From Trissonchulus latispiculum (Eukaryota > Nematoda > Enoplea > Enoplida > Ironidae): a DNA stretch of 64,000 nt. The translations under genes and the position numbers were made by a program. The stretch spans positions 1-64,000 of the forward strand of contig JASAND010028680.1 of assembly GCA_030248195.1 (NCBI GenBank), read 5' to 3'. This document shows, in pieces, positions 11,439-22,786 of this stretch. A model generated the notes under the pieces. That model saw nothing but the letters and a program-made list of their open reading frames with translations, was not told the DNA's origin and did no database searches. The first letter of the stretch is position 1; the number at the start of each line of letters is the position of its first letter.

Positions 11439-13310
11439 TTAGGTTAAGTGGATGGTTGCTCCAGGTTTCGGTTTTCTGTAGTTTTGGCGAAGTCCACCTA
11501 GTCGTGAGATCATACATTTCCTTAGAATGCCGTATGCTATAAGAAGCACGACAGCTATTACCAACAATATTACTGCTAGGTTTACAATTACCTGAATTGG
11601 TCCTTTCAACAGATCGCTCTGGAGCGAGCTAGCTCCATGAGCAACTCCTACGATGAGGTTAGCACTACCTTCGCCAACACCGACTAAAACGTGCCTCACT
11701 GCTTCCCCTTCACCCACGATAATGTCGCCTAAATCAATTCCTACAACTCGTAGTACCGCTGCTACTGCTGACGGATCTGTCGACAGCTCTGTAGTATAGT
11801 TGATGATGGCCTCAAGTTGAGCTTCAGCGGGGTGCAATCTCATCTCATGACTGCGAAGACTGCAGATAGATGAGACGGTACCGGCAAGTCTGCTATGGAA
11901 TAATGTTGGTGCTCTGAAGTGGATGATGTGACTGTTCTGATGCCATATTAATTCATAAGGTATTTTAGTGACATGGATCGGACCCGTTTTTGTTCTCCAA
12001 CCAGTAGCGCTTTTGTACAAGCCGGATGGTGCATGTGCACAAGATACTTCGCGGGAATGTGAGACCAAGTCTATGTTACCCGACGGAGCGAACAACAACT
12101 GATCCTGTGTGATAACTGGCAAATCTTCGTAACGTTTTCCATCATACGAGTGATCCCAGTGCACTTGTTCAGCGACTACGCGCTTACAGGGCCAGACGAA
12201 AATTGCTTCACCGGCCACGGAAGCATGCATGTCGGTCCTGTTGAGTAGCACTCTGGCACCTAGTGTCGGATCTACACGCAAAAGTTGATGAATCAGCTGT
12301 AATTGTCTTTGTGGCAAAGTACAAAGTGTGGTCCACACTTGCACAAAGTTATTCCTGTCCTAATCTAGTAACTTAGTGTATAAGTATTGGAGTTGTGTGT
12401 CTATAGGATCTGGATCGGGCTGAGTGGGAACTTCATTTGAAAGTATACCCGTTTCTTTTAGATGTTCTTGTAGTACTGGTTTTGATTCATTTTTGCCTTG
12501 GTGAAAATTTATTGCCACACCCTGATCCATGAGAAAAGTATTTAACGACAGACATCTAGGAGCTGGCACTCCACTAAATGTGTACGTCGCTTGAAATTTT
12601 TCGATCAGGGCGTAGCTCTTAGCCACGGTAACATTTAGTTCGTCATACAATTTGTATGGGCATTTGAAACGGAGAAATGCTTTTCGATTCCAAAGTAAAG
12701 TAGCTACCGTAGTAACACAGTGGCCTGTCAGTGCAAAACAGTTTCCTACATCTGCCAAATCACTCAACAGTTGTTTGCCATCAAAGGAAATGATCGAACC
12801 TTTTTCGATGACAAATGTCCGGTGGGTTTGGCAGTAATCACAGCAGCACCAATTGTACAAGACTGTATGATTGGTGTTACTGACGAAAAGGTCGTTGCTT
12901 ACTTTCACCAGTGGAATTCCTTTCCACCGATTTGTCATTTTTGCTTGCTTGTATTCACTGAGGTAAACGGATCTAGAAGCGGCATGGTCACTTACAATGC
13001 TCTTAGATCCAAAGAATCCAGATCTTGTACACACCTTTCTTTTATCCAACAGGCCCAAGCTTCGGACCGTATGGGATCGGTTACAGGTAAGTAAACCTTA
13101 ACCGTTGCAGTCTGTATTTCGTCAATTGTTGGTAGTGAACACTTTGTTATAGCTGGTACTTCAATGGCGTGACCAGTTCAACCACCACCACCCCAAATTT
13201 GAAATTCATTCGCAGTTGTTTGTGCCGATGCACTTTCTGTGCAAAGAAAAGACAAGAAAAGTAATAGCAACGTTAGGTAACTAAATGTTTGTAGTGCGTT
13301 AGTTACTGTT
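11439..13310 (-). pseudogene. env: envelope-glycoprotein-like ORF, broken, placed between gag and protease
   Basis: Three minus-strand pieces. The N-terminal piece has a strongly hydrophobic stretch at about 13,241-13,279 that looks like a signal peptide, although the same bases also resemble a polypyrimidine tract with a CAG acceptor. A central Cys-rich piece covers 13,058-12,360. The C-terminal piece covers 12,344-11,439 and has one strong transmembrane segment (about 11,523-11,597) followed by a short basic tail of about 27 residues. Several N-x-S/T sites occur. Breaks seen: a TGA at 13,178-13,180, a frame change near 13,030, and a TAG at 12,358-12,360. There is no ATG at the expected start, which would fit expression by splicing. 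Type I membrane glycoprotein architecture is clear. The family is not: an insect-retrovirus-type envelope or a glycoprotein captured from a negative-strand RNA virus are both possible. Confidence 0.6.
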
Positions 13311-13369
13311 GACAGAGCGTGGCAGCATATGGATTTTGACCAACTAATATGACTGGGGGTGCCTAAGTA

Positions 13370-14927
13370 TTATCGGCTGTTTATCCCCAATTTTTGCGTA
13401 TGACGGAAACGCCTTCGCCGTCCCGTAGGTATGCTACCGAATGTCGATAGGCTATTGGTATCACACTGAGAAGTGCTGTCGGTGAGACTAAACGTGTGCC
13501 TGTTCCTAAAACTAGGCGATGCCAGTTCATTGTTGCTCCGATCATCCCCGTTATTGCTACGGATCCACTCTTCAATGAGAAGGTCAGTGTTTGTACCAAT
13601 GATGTGGTTCGACTCGCTGTAGACTGATGTTAGAGTGGTGTTGGTGTCTTCCTTTTGAAATTGTTGCGGAGGTGCAATACTATAAACGCCGTAAATGTGC
13701 GTCATTAAATTGTTGAGCTTGTCTTCGAGCTCAGCTATCTTTGAAGTGTTAGAAGAGTTCGGTTTTGTGGATTTTTCCGATGCATAAGATTTTGAAGACT
13801 CCTCGGAGTCTGTCAAAATATACTCTTCTCGATCAGCGACCGCTGATACAGCGTGCCGCAAACTTTAATGGTAAGGTGGCTTGTCCTTATATTGCTTCCT
13901 CCTGTCAGGTCTAAAGCTTTGCGATTTTGAACGATATTCTTTTTTAAAATGACCCGGCTTGCCACAGTTATGACAAACCGGCTTTTGTTTTTTGTAATTA
14001 TTTTGAAATTTATTCTGTTTGTTCGAGCGATACTCGTTTTGTTTACGTGCTCTACAGTCCGTCCAAACGGCGTTCCAGCTGGGAAATTTTATTAGCAAAA
14101 TAAGTATTTCCGTTCCTCTCACCACTGTCGAAACGTGAGTTTGCAGAGCTATTTCTAAGGTTTTGGATGGCACCACACATTGTGTCGACTTTTGCTTCCA
14201 GTTTCGTGATAGACTCATTTTCAGGCTGACCAGAAGATTTGTCTTCTAGGTCGAGAAGAAGCCGCTGAGCCTCTTCTTTTTGAGCAGCAGAATATGCATC
14301 GTTGAACGTCTGAGGCTCCCTGCTCAAAACTTACTTTTTAAATGGCCGTAGCAGACCCGAAATGAAATATCCTTTTCCTTGTGCCCTCGAAAATTTGTGT
14401 CATATTCTGCCACAGGATACGCAATACGTACCTTTTCCCTGATATCTTGAGCATATACTGAGACGGCTTCATTTGGTAACTGCTTGCGATTGCGCAAGGC
14501 TGTTAAAGCGAATCTCGTACTCTCTGTTGGCTTAAGCAGTTCCCTCAATATTTGCAGTAACTGCTCATAGTTTTGTTTAACAGGATCAGGCAGATCCCTG
14601 TAACTTTCCAAGGCGGCCTCTTTCAAGTGAGCAGGCAGCATATTCAGCTTCGTACTCGAATCCCAGTTGCCTGCCTTTGCTGCCAATTCAAAACGTTCGA
14701 ACCATTGTTCAAAATTTTCGTTTATCCTACCGTTAAAACAGCCAAGTGACCGGATTGAGAGATTGAACTCTAGTGCTGGCTAGCAAGCCCTGAAGTTGAG
14801 AAAGAGCAGCAGTATGAGACTGGCGTCACTCAGCAGCCTCTCGAGTCAAAGTATTAATTTGCACTTGTGCTTGCTGCATGTCACGGAGGAGGCTTCTGTA
14901 GTCGCGATCTGATGCTTCATCTGGCAT
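13370..14927 (-). pseudogene. gag: gag of the gypsy-type element, frameshifted
   Basis: An ATG at 14,925-14,927 starts the likely N-terminus about 150 bp after the primer binding site. A TGA and a frame change lie before the conserved capsid part. Capsid homology is seen from NFEQWFERFELAAKAG through KLNMLPAHLKEAALESY to the KQLPNEAVSVYAQDIREK motif, typical of the Retrotrans_gag family. Two compensating frame changes occur near 14,330 and 14,085. The nucleocapsid has a basic stretch and one zinc knuckle, CHNCGKPGHFKKEY, in which the final Cys is Tyr. An in-frame TAA at 13,865-13,867 is followed, in the same frame, by a Ser/Asn-rich tail to 13,370 ending near an RRRR stretch. Confidence 0.82.
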
Positions 14928-15080
14928 AGCGATAGCTAATCCAAATTAATACAGCAAAAAGACAACTCACTGTACCTTGTTTTGCGAACAGTAAAATAGA
15001 CTTGTGCTAAGAAGTTTCTGCAATCCGTACGTACAGACGGAATCACAACAGCCAAGCACGGCTAACAACCAGAAATCCAG

Positions 15081-15099
15081 CGAGAATAGGAGGGCGCCA
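15081..15099 (-). promoter_or_regulatory. primer binding site, tRNA-Lys type
   Basis: On the minus strand TGGCGCC(C) follows 15 bases after the ATTACA end of alpha copy 2. TGGCGCCC is complementary to the 3' end of lysine tRNAs used by many gypsy-like elements and retroviruses. Only the first 8-9 bases match that class clearly. Confidence 0.65.
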
Positions 15100-16773
15100 A
15101 ACGTTACAGTTATGTGTAATATTACGGACGAATTAAAACTCGAAAAACTAAGAAAATTCATTAAACCATGGATTGTGATCTGAAGTGGAATTGTTGTTGT
15201 CATATTTTGCAAAAATCTGTCGCTCAGAACTTAGAATGTAGTATGTGAACGTCCAAGCAATCATTGTAATTATTGGTAATTATGTTAGTGCCAGAGTTGC
15301 CAGTCGGTTCAAAACGCCCAGAAATTCACTAATAGGGACATAGGTTCTAGTGCGGTTAGGGAATAAGGTTAGAAGTAGCAGTATAACCCGCTCAAATGAC
15401 GCAAGAATAGAATAGAACTTAGGTGGAATGTGGTTTAGTAAGGGTTAATTAGGCTGACTAACTAATAACGGAGGGGTCGTTACCCTTACAGGGTCAGTAA
15501 TAGGCCCCAATCATCGTCTCTGATTAAGTAACGGAGGAGTCGTTACTCTTCCCAGGCCTTACAAGGCCTCCTGTTGTTAGACGTATTCCGAAATTTTCAT
15601 CAAAATAAACTAAAATTAATGAAGAGAGAAGTTTAAGAAACCTGTTGTATAAGAAGCAGTAATTTGTCAAAGAAAACTCTGCTAAAAGACGCCTTATACG
15701 GCTATTCAATTCACAGGTTGGAAGATGGGTCACTAAAATGTAATTATTCGTTAGTCAGTCGCATGAAATAACATTAATGAACATTAATAGGTGTTAGTTA
15801 GGTCTGATTAGTGGTAATTAGGTAATAATTAGTGAAACTTGGAGATTTTTGGTAAAATATAACGTAGGCTCATCTGAAAGGCAATTCTTTCCTGATTCTA
15901 AAAACCCAAACCCGGTCTTTTAACTCCCAATATTGCGAAAGATATAGGCCAAAAAAGTTTTGGGTGATTATGTGTTAATTGTGTAATATTGGCCTTCTGT
16001 GACCTTTGTAATAAGACGTAACAATCACGTGTTGTTACGTTCATTCATCCTTCCATTCATTCTCTGGGCTTCTGTTGGCCCTCACCCAGCAAAGACTTGC
16101 CTCGCAGAGAAGGAGTTAGTATACACCTTAGGTGTGAAAATAGATTCGGAGGGGGCTTAACCCTCTCCCAAATAAATAAAAGAAAATGAAAATTAGTTAA
16201 CCTTAGGCAGCTTCGTACGTAGAGTATTAATATTTACTTTTGATTTCCTAGAAAATTACGTAGTTCCTTGTATGCACAAGTTTTACGCAACAATTGCCCT
16301 CCTGTCTTCCCAGGTAGGAAGGAACTCTAAGCTCCAGCGAGGGAGAGCAATTGTTGCTGGGATTAACGAGCGGTCTCCCTTGTTTTCGGCCGAAAAGGTC
16401 ACGCCCAAGAGGAAAGAAAGGGCTTGGAAACAAGAAGGCCAATAAAAATGACAAAACTAAAATTTAACAAATGATTAGGTAAAGCTAGCACTTAATATTT
16501 AGTTTTCTATAATAGGCCCCGAGAGGCCTCTATTTTCTACTATTTCGTTTTTTGATTCAAGAAAATTAAATTTTGAGTAGAAAATTTCCCCTTTGGTTAC
16601 CTTTACGTGTTAACCAAAAAGTCTGGAAAGTTTCTTGAGATTCAGCTTGGGAAATTCATCAAACGAAGGGTCAGTTGGAGGGTTATAACTCCAAACCCCC
16701 ATTAATCTCCATCTCGGTGGGCCAGGCGCGCAAACAGCCCGCGTCGGGTCTGTATTTCACAAAGAGGATTCCC

Positions 16774-16788
16774 AGAAAGTTCTGGAAA
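16774..16788. promoter_or_regulatory. heat-shock-element-like site in alpha copy 2
   Basis: aGAAa gTTCt gGAAa, three contiguous perfect pentamers, at the position corresponding to 4,455-4,479 in copy 1. Confidence 0.5.
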
Positions 16789-17265
16789 TCCTGCTTTCTT
16801 CAAAGAGGTCCCGGCAAAAAGCCATAAGGTCAGTGAGCTGTCAGACTGTCAGCTCACTGGAAATTTCAAAATTTTCATCAGTGTTTGCTTGAGGTCCGAC
16901 CGAGAGAGGTCGTGTATTCCCCCCTTCAAAATGCGCTCTCCTGGTGTGCCAGCGTTTTGGCCGGAGAATCCCCAACGCATTTAGCCCCCCCATAGGACGC
17001 GAGTTAGGAACCTCCTCTGACCCACACAGGTCAGAGGAGATGATCTGAGCACAACAGCAAACACCACACGTTGAGGGACAATTGAGCGTATTATGCTCGG
17101 CCAGAGATCGCACATTAGGAACGCAGGGTAGGACTTTGCAAAAGGCCCCTTGGCCTAAAAATTCATTTTCTCTTGGCCTTCGGGCCTTAAATTAAATTAA
17201 TTTTATCTAACCAAGCCGCGGCCTAATTGGCCTTTAATTTTTAGTAGGGGCTTTATGCCCAAATT

Positions 17266-18157
17266 TTGCTGTTTTATGTGCATTTTTCGGGGTTTTGTAA
17301 TGAATTGGGATTCTGAGTGGGGACCCTCCCCTGAGTTGATCTAGGAGGTCCCTTGGTTACGACCTCAAATAAGAACTGAGCTAGATTAGGGACAGTTTTC
17401 TCCCCACAGCCGGCAATTAGGAATTGCCGGCCGTAATCGCAAAAATAGGCGCTGTTGAAGCCAAAAAAGAAAACATTGTCTGTAATTGCTACTTGTAACT
17501 TTATGTAGGTCGGCTAACCCAAAAACTAGTAGGATCTAAAACCCAAGAATCGTTTTAATTATTAATTATCTAGTTGTTTGCAGGGGAATGGCCGGCTTCC
17601 CCGAAGTTAATTTAATAAAACAAAGCTGTCCTTAGCGGAAAATGTGTATAACTTTGTTCTTGTTGTAATAATTGCCTGGGCAATTATTACTCGTTCAGCT
17701 TTCCAGAAAAATTGCTGTTTTATGTGCATTTTTCGGGGTTTTGTAATGAATTGGGATTCTGAGTGGGGACCCTCCCCTGAGTTGATCTAGGAGGTCCCTT
17801 GGTTACGACCGCAAATAAGAACTGAGCTAGATTAGGGACAGTTTTCTCCCCACAGCCGGCAATTAGGAATTGCCGGCCGTAATCGCAAAAATAGGCGCTG
17901 TTGAAGCCAAAAAAGAAAACATTGTCTGTAATTGCTACTTGTAACTTTATGTAGGTCGGCTAACCCAAAAACTAGTAGGATCTAAAACCCAAGAATCGTT
18001 TTAATTATTAATTATCTAGTTGTTTGCAGGGGAATGGCCGGCTTCCCCGAAGTTAATTTAATAAAACAAAGCTGTCCTTAGCGGAAAATGTGTATAACTT
18101 TGTTCTTGTTGTAATAATTGCCTGGGCAATTATTACTCGTTCAGCTTTCCAGAAAAA
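17266..18157. repeat. 446-bp tandem duplication inside alpha copy 2
   Basis: Units 17,266-17,711 and 17,712-18,157 are essentially identical; one difference seen is CCTCAAATAAG against CCGCAAATAAG. It is absent from the other alpha copies, so it arose after this copy inserted. Confidence 0.9.
17409..17431. repeat. GCCGGC palindrome, alpha copy 2
   Basis: Perfect stem GCCGGCAATT / AATTGCCGGC with a 3-base loop; duplicated again within the 446-bp tandem unit. Confidence 0.8.
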
Positions 18158-19192
18158 TTATCAAAGTTTCAAAATTCTCAATTTCTGTTAAAAATACACA
18201 GTTTGCGAATTTTAAGCTGAAAACGGAGGTCAGTTAATTTCAAACTACGACAAAAATGTGCATACAAAGAGTAGATAGGTTTAGATAGGAAAGTACCAGG
18301 ACATCTATTGTGCGTTTAGTTGTTTGTGTGATCGTTGGTATGATTGTGATGATAATTGTGTGAATGTGATCCCAAATTTACGTAGAATTGGCTACTTGGG
18401 TAAATTCCTTATGGTTTGTGAGGTTCCAAGGTTAGCCCCATTTCTAAAGTGTGAATTGTAGACAGAAATTGTGTAATTGTGAGTGTGAATGAGGGTATAC
18501 CATGTAAACACCCTTTGTTCGATTAGGGTCTTGGAAATGCCAGAATGAAAGCGTAAATACTCAGATATTAGGCAGGAACGACGCCAAATTGAGTAGCAAT
18601 TTGGCCCCTAACCGTAAATAATTGGGGATTTATTTTGCTTAAAACCTAGACGTATGTTTGACGCGAAACTGTTAATTTTGGAGTAAACGTGGTGTGAACT
18701 TTGCATGGATATTGCTACATTCGGCAGTTTAAAGCAGATTCTGCAGCCTAGGGTCACGAGGACCCCGAATTAGGTTTGTAAATCTGTCGGATTTCCGGTC
18801 ATCCGTGTAGGTAGCCCTGCGATTAGGGGGCGGATGAGCCGCATTCATGGAATCCAGAACTGGCCGAATCGGAATTATGAAAGGAATGATACAGTAGGAA
18901 AATCGCCACAATTAGGTATTTCCTAGCAAATGTCCGATTAGCGGATCAATAATGTACTTAGTTATGAGCCTAGAAATAATGGTAGTTTTGTTGTGCTAAT
19001 GAATTGGGATTCGCGTTAAGTAGAGAGTGCTCAACCGGTGTAGTCAGTTTAAGTAAAAATAAGTGTATAATGTGTCTTGTTTGAAATGGTTTGTAGTTAA
19101 CGGTTCACAGCTTTAATTGTTTAAATTATGCCGGCTGTAATGTTCAGTGTGAAAACGCAAAAGGATGAACCAGAGTAAGAGAAAAGAAATAA

Positions 19193-19264
19193 ACCCGTGC
19201 TGAGGTTCCAACTCAGGACCTCTGGATGAGAAATCCAGTGCTCATCCAGTTGAGCTACTCGGGC
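19193..19264 (-). tRNA. tRNA-Arg(TCT)-like cloverleaf at the head of alpha copy 2, probably a pseudogene
   Basis: The 72-base minus-strand segment folds as a tRNA: acceptor GCCCGAG with CACGGGT (one A-A mismatch), D stem GCTC/GAGC, anticodon stem CTGGA/TCCAG with loop TTTCTCA (anticodon TCT at 19,229-19,231), a 5-base variable loop AGGTC, and T stem CTGAG/CTCAG. The T loop is TTGGAAC rather than TTCGAAC, which damages box B. A run of T follows downstream, as in Pol III terminators. It sits exactly at the alpha 5' boundary. Confidence 0.55.
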
Positions 19265-19904
19265 TATGTGTAATGAAGTGAGCAAGATCCAAGACACGAT
19301 CTGCTCTAGACTCTAGGCTTCTAATTACACGAAAGGTCAGCACGTCTGCTCGCAATGAAACAGACTTAAGCACCAGATCTCTGAAAGGTGGTGTTCCAGA
19401 ATCAGAGATTCTCTGCAGCCAACCTTGGTAGGGGTCTTCGTCGGTGAGTTCGTTTGAGGCTCCTGATTTCCAATTGAACTGCAAGCGGGGTCAGCACTTG
19501 CTTCCGTAAGTAGCACTGGATTTGGATGAGTTCCTCACTGGATCTTTGGGATAGAGATTTCCACGAAAAACTTACTTGGGATGAGTCCGTCCTGGATTCC
19601 TGTGATTAGATGCTGAACGGTAAACGCACCGTCTGTGAAGGCAAACGCGCCTTTGTTTGCTTACAAGAATCGACTTGACGGTGAACGCACCGTATGTGAA
19701 GGCAAACGCGCCTTTGTTGCTTGTAATAAGACTCGGTAACTAACAACGGATAATTAAATGAAAACACTACAATTACAATTAGTACAATTGGCGTGTTCAA
19801 TGTAATAATTACTACAATACCAACGGTTCAGATATAGTATAATTAGATACAGTACAAGCTTACTGTACCAGAGTTGCCACCTATTTTCCCTTTAGGTTAC
19901 TATT

Positions 19905-19931
19905 AATATTATTCCGATTCGGAATAATATT
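19905..19931. repeat. AATATTATTCC palindrome in beta copy 2
   Basis: Perfect 11-bp stem AATATTATTCC / GGAATAATATT with a 5-base loop. Beta copy 3 keeps the identical stem at 28,503-28,529 with a changed loop. Confidence 0.85.
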
Positions 19932-20849
19932 ACAAACTTTGACTAGGTTATAGGGACAAGGTCGCTACTCTTAACGCCTTTTACACCCTTCTACTCTACT
20001 AACTCTTTCTACCGATCCCTCAACTCAAGTTCCCTATATGCTGTGTGTACCCTATATGCTCGTGCTTTGTTACTCTTTATACGTCCCCTTACAATAGGAC
20101 TGTCAAACTAGTATCACAACAGACTAAATTACTAACTGTTAACCTAGGGTCGGTCTTTGGGTGAGCCCCTGAAAGTCGGTCACCGCTTTCGCTCCGACAC
20201 TCAGTTCAGGGATGCTATGTGAGATGGAATTTGAGGAAACCGAAACAGTTGGGGCTTTGGGTAGTCCTTCCTTACCTATTCCTAATTAATGAAAATTAAC
20301 ACAAAATACAGAGTTCGAGGATTGCTGCTTCTTCGGGTTCTTCTGCTCTCAAGATACAATGAACTTCTGGCTGCTACCTAAGCTCAAGCCAGAGACAGAG
20401 GGGACTGAGCTCCGGAGGTGAAAGGATTGAACTGGATAGGGTTATACATTTTCTGAGTCAAATTAGTGAGGGGATCTTGGAATGTTAAAGTTCACTTTGC
20501 AGTTTGCCCAATTGATGTCAAGCGCTGGCGGGATTCGTCTCTGATCTCGACCTTAGTTATGCTCTATTAGTCCACAAGGTACCTACAGTGATTATGCAGG
20601 CTCCACAAATGTCTGTCTGATAGGTCCAAAATCAACTCTGGGATCGCTTCCGGATCCAATAATCAACCAACTACTGATTCTGATAATTCAAAGACTTCCA
20701 CTGACTGATCCAAGTCCGACTAGTTCACTGACTTCGATTCCGAACTGGAGACGACCGCGCACCTGAATCAAATGGGTTAAAACCCATTAGTACAAGTTTA
20801 CGGTGCGGGAATCGAACCCAGCAACCATTACTCGTTCTTTTGCTTTCCT

Positions 20850-20873
20850 GGCCCAAAATGTGCATTTTGGGCC
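20850..20873. repeat. GGCCCAAAATG palindrome in beta copy 2
   Basis: GGCCCAAAATG / CATTTTGGGCC-type dyad around a TG centre. Its counterpart in beta copy 3 is at 27,595-27,616. Confidence 0.8.
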
Positions 20874-22332
20874 CTATTTGAACTTGCGACATGATGAAAG
20901 GACACAAAATTGTTGGTTATTGCCTCTTTGACAATATTAACCCTTTCTGGTAACTTCTTGCCACCAACTGGGCCTTCTTGGGCATTTTAGGTTACAACTT
21001 GTTGATTTTTGGTTAAACTTGATGTAATTCTTTGCGTGGACAAAACGATTCGTGATGCTTTCGATTTGGGACCCGCACTAGGTCTTGGTGAGCTTGTAAT
21101 TAGACGAAACAATCCCAAGCCCGTATAAAAGTTTGCTATTCGTGCACTATTTGAGAGTCTAGCTTGTTTTTCTTTCCTTTCCTTGCACAGACCGGGCCGT
21201 CTGGCCCGTTTTAGATTAATACAAACGGATTCTGACAGAAGTTCACAGGTTCGCTTGAACAGACCAAGTGACGGAACAAAACTTGTATTTCTGGCCTGGT
21301 TTTTGGCCCAACTTCACTGATTTGCCACGGGAAACAGGCTTGTTTCCCGTGGCCCGCGGCTAATCTCAAACATGAATGAACTTGGCGTTTTTAGATGGAT
21401 TTCTAATGTTGGAAGATGGTCAGATGCTTGATATTTATTACAGTTAACCTAACTACTACCTATCTACCTACATATATTAGATTACTGAAACCTACGTAAT
21501 GCTAGCTAAGAATTAATACTGCTGGTTGTTTGACTTAGGATTCTATGACTAAACAATTTTCCTACCTGCATTAACAAAATAAATTAATATGCTGCTTTGT
21601 GGGTGAGTTTTTTGCATATAATTAGTTTTAACTGTTTTCTACCAAAAATGCAAAAACTCACTCACTCACTATCTCAGCAGCCATTCTACGCAGTCCCTAC
21701 TTACCGACCTACCGACTTACCGAACTACTTCTATATCTAAATTCCTACCTATCTAAAGCCCATAGGGGACGTCCCGAACCGCTATTCGATCCGGTCCTGG
21801 CAACCCCGGCAGCCAGGCGAGTGGAAGTCGCGCGTACTACCACCCTTTCACTCGGGCATGTTCTAAATTTGTTCAAAACCAATATATAAATTTGAGGATT
21901 TTTGATGAACGCAAACCCGAGTGAAAGTGGTATCATTGTGTAGAGCTCGAAAAACTGAACATTTTTTGTGCTTACAGCACCGAACAATATTAAGTAGTTA
22001 ATGAGAAATTAATAATTAAAGTTTTACTGAACAGTGCGCAATTTTAACAATTGCACACGCTTAACACTTCCTGTGTTAACGTTAACTTTGTTGTGTTAAT
22101 TAGATAATACTTAATTAGTGGGTACAAAAGTTACATCATTTTGTAGAGTTTGACGAGCTGAACAGTTTGCTTTTTAAATCAGATTAAACCGTTGAGGTGT
22201 AGTGAGAAAATCATGATTAAAGTTTACCCTCACATATGCGTAATTTGCACATACGGCGTATTAGCTCAATTGCACACGTGCTGGGTTGCCAAATTGCTTT
22301 CATATATAGGCTGGCTTGAACTCGTTAACATA

Positions 22333-22403
22333 ACCCGTGTAGCTCACTGGCTGAGTACCGGACCCCGAATCCGGAGGTCCTGAGTTCGAATCTCAGCACG
22401 GGT
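22333..22403 (+). tRNA. tRNA-Arg(CCG)-like gene at the head of alpha copy 3
   Basis: The 71-base segment makes a full cloverleaf: perfect 7-bp acceptor ACCCGTG/CACGGGT, D stem GCTC/GAGT with one G-U, anticodon stem CCGGA/TCCGG, 7-base loop CCCCGAA giving anticodon CCG at 22,365-22,367, 5-base variable loop, and T stem CTGAG/CTCAG with the canonical TTCGAAT loop. Box A and box B are intact and TTTT follows at about 22,413. The odd feature is C instead of the universal U33 before the anticodon, so it may be a tRNA-derived element rather than a working tRNA. Confidence 0.65.
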
Positions 22404-22749
22404 CTATTTCTTTTGCTTAGCTTGGATTATTCTTTTGTGTTTCTGCACTGAACATTATAACCGATATAACTTAACCAATTAGAACTACAAACCCTGAACT
22501 AGTAACTATTTTAAACAAGATAATGGATACCCTAATTCCTAACTGAAACCACACGTAGTAATGTCCCCTAGCATATAATTTACCAATAAGACATAACTAA
22601 AGATTATTTTCCTGAAGTACGACTAATTAACTTGTTAGTCCGCTAATCGGACATTTGTGGTGAAATGTTTAATCGTGGCGAATTGCTCGATATTTTATGT
22701 ATCAGCAATAGTTCTAGTTATGTTAGTTCTGGATTTCATAATTGCGGCT

Positions 22750-22786
22750 CATCCGTCCCCTAATCGCAGGGCAGCCTACACGGATG
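22750..22786 (+). repeat. nested hairpin in alpha copy 3
   Basis: Stem CATCCGT / ACGGATG enclosing CCCT / AGGG; partner of 2,215-2,259 with compensatory changes in both stems. The copy-2 counterpart lies at about 18,800-18,846. Confidence 0.8.

Larger units (their letters stand above)
8408..15114 (-). mobile_element. Ty3/gypsy-type LTR retroelement core, degraded
   Basis: On the minus strand the order is primer binding site, gag with a zinc knuckle, a glycoprotein-like ORF, aspartic protease, reverse transcriptase, RNase H, and integrase with a zinc-binding region followed by a D,D core. RT-RNase H-integrase in that order is diagnostic of Ty3/gypsy (Metaviridae) elements. The 5' flank is alpha copy 2, whose terminal ATTACA is 15 bp from the primer binding site. 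No 3' LTR in matching orientation was found, because the integrase is cut at 8,424 and the left alpha copy is inverted. Many stops and frameshifts show the copy is not functional. Confidence 0.85.
15115..19264 (-). repeat. alpha repeat copy 2, probable 5' LTR of the gypsy-type element
   Basis: Read on the minus strand it starts with a tRNA-like cloverleaf (19,193-19,264) and ends in ATTACA at 15,115-15,120, directly before a primer binding site and gag. It matches alpha copy 3 throughout in opposite orientation. Landmarks on the plus strand are the CCAGAGTTGCCAGTCGGTTC block near 15,293, palindrome CACACCTTAGGTGTG near 16,120, GTAACAATCACGTGTTGTTAC near 16,018, the heat-shock-like site at 16,774, and the GCCGGC palindrome at 17,409. 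A length above 4 kb is very long for an LTR, partly because of an internal 446-bp tandem duplication. No coding ORF. Confidence 0.65.
19269..22330 (-). repeat. beta repeat copy 2
   Basis: Non-coding repeat of about 3.06 kb. In its own sense it runs TGTTAACGAG... to CATTACA, so it has LTR-like TG/CA ends. A TATATA element lies about 30 bases from the TG end. It matches beta copy 3 (26,121-29,156) in reverse orientation. It contains many palindromes, for example at 19,905-19,931, 20,850-20,873 and CCACGGGAAA...TTTCCCGTGG near 21,327. Near its ATTACA end it shares the (C)TGGCAACTCTGGTAC block with alpha, suggesting two related LTR families. No ORF worth reporting. Confidence 0.6.

Noticed and set aside
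13370..13861. A separate gene between gag and the glycoprotein-like ORF
   Set aside because: It is in the same frame as the gag nucleocapsid part and separated from it by a single stop, so it is treated as the C-terminal part of gag.
15115..22330. Beta plus alpha taken together as a single 7-kb LTR
   Set aside because: Alpha and beta occur in different relative orientations at 1-6 kb, 15-22 kb and 22-29 kb, and each has its own ATTACA end, so they are better treated as separate repeats.
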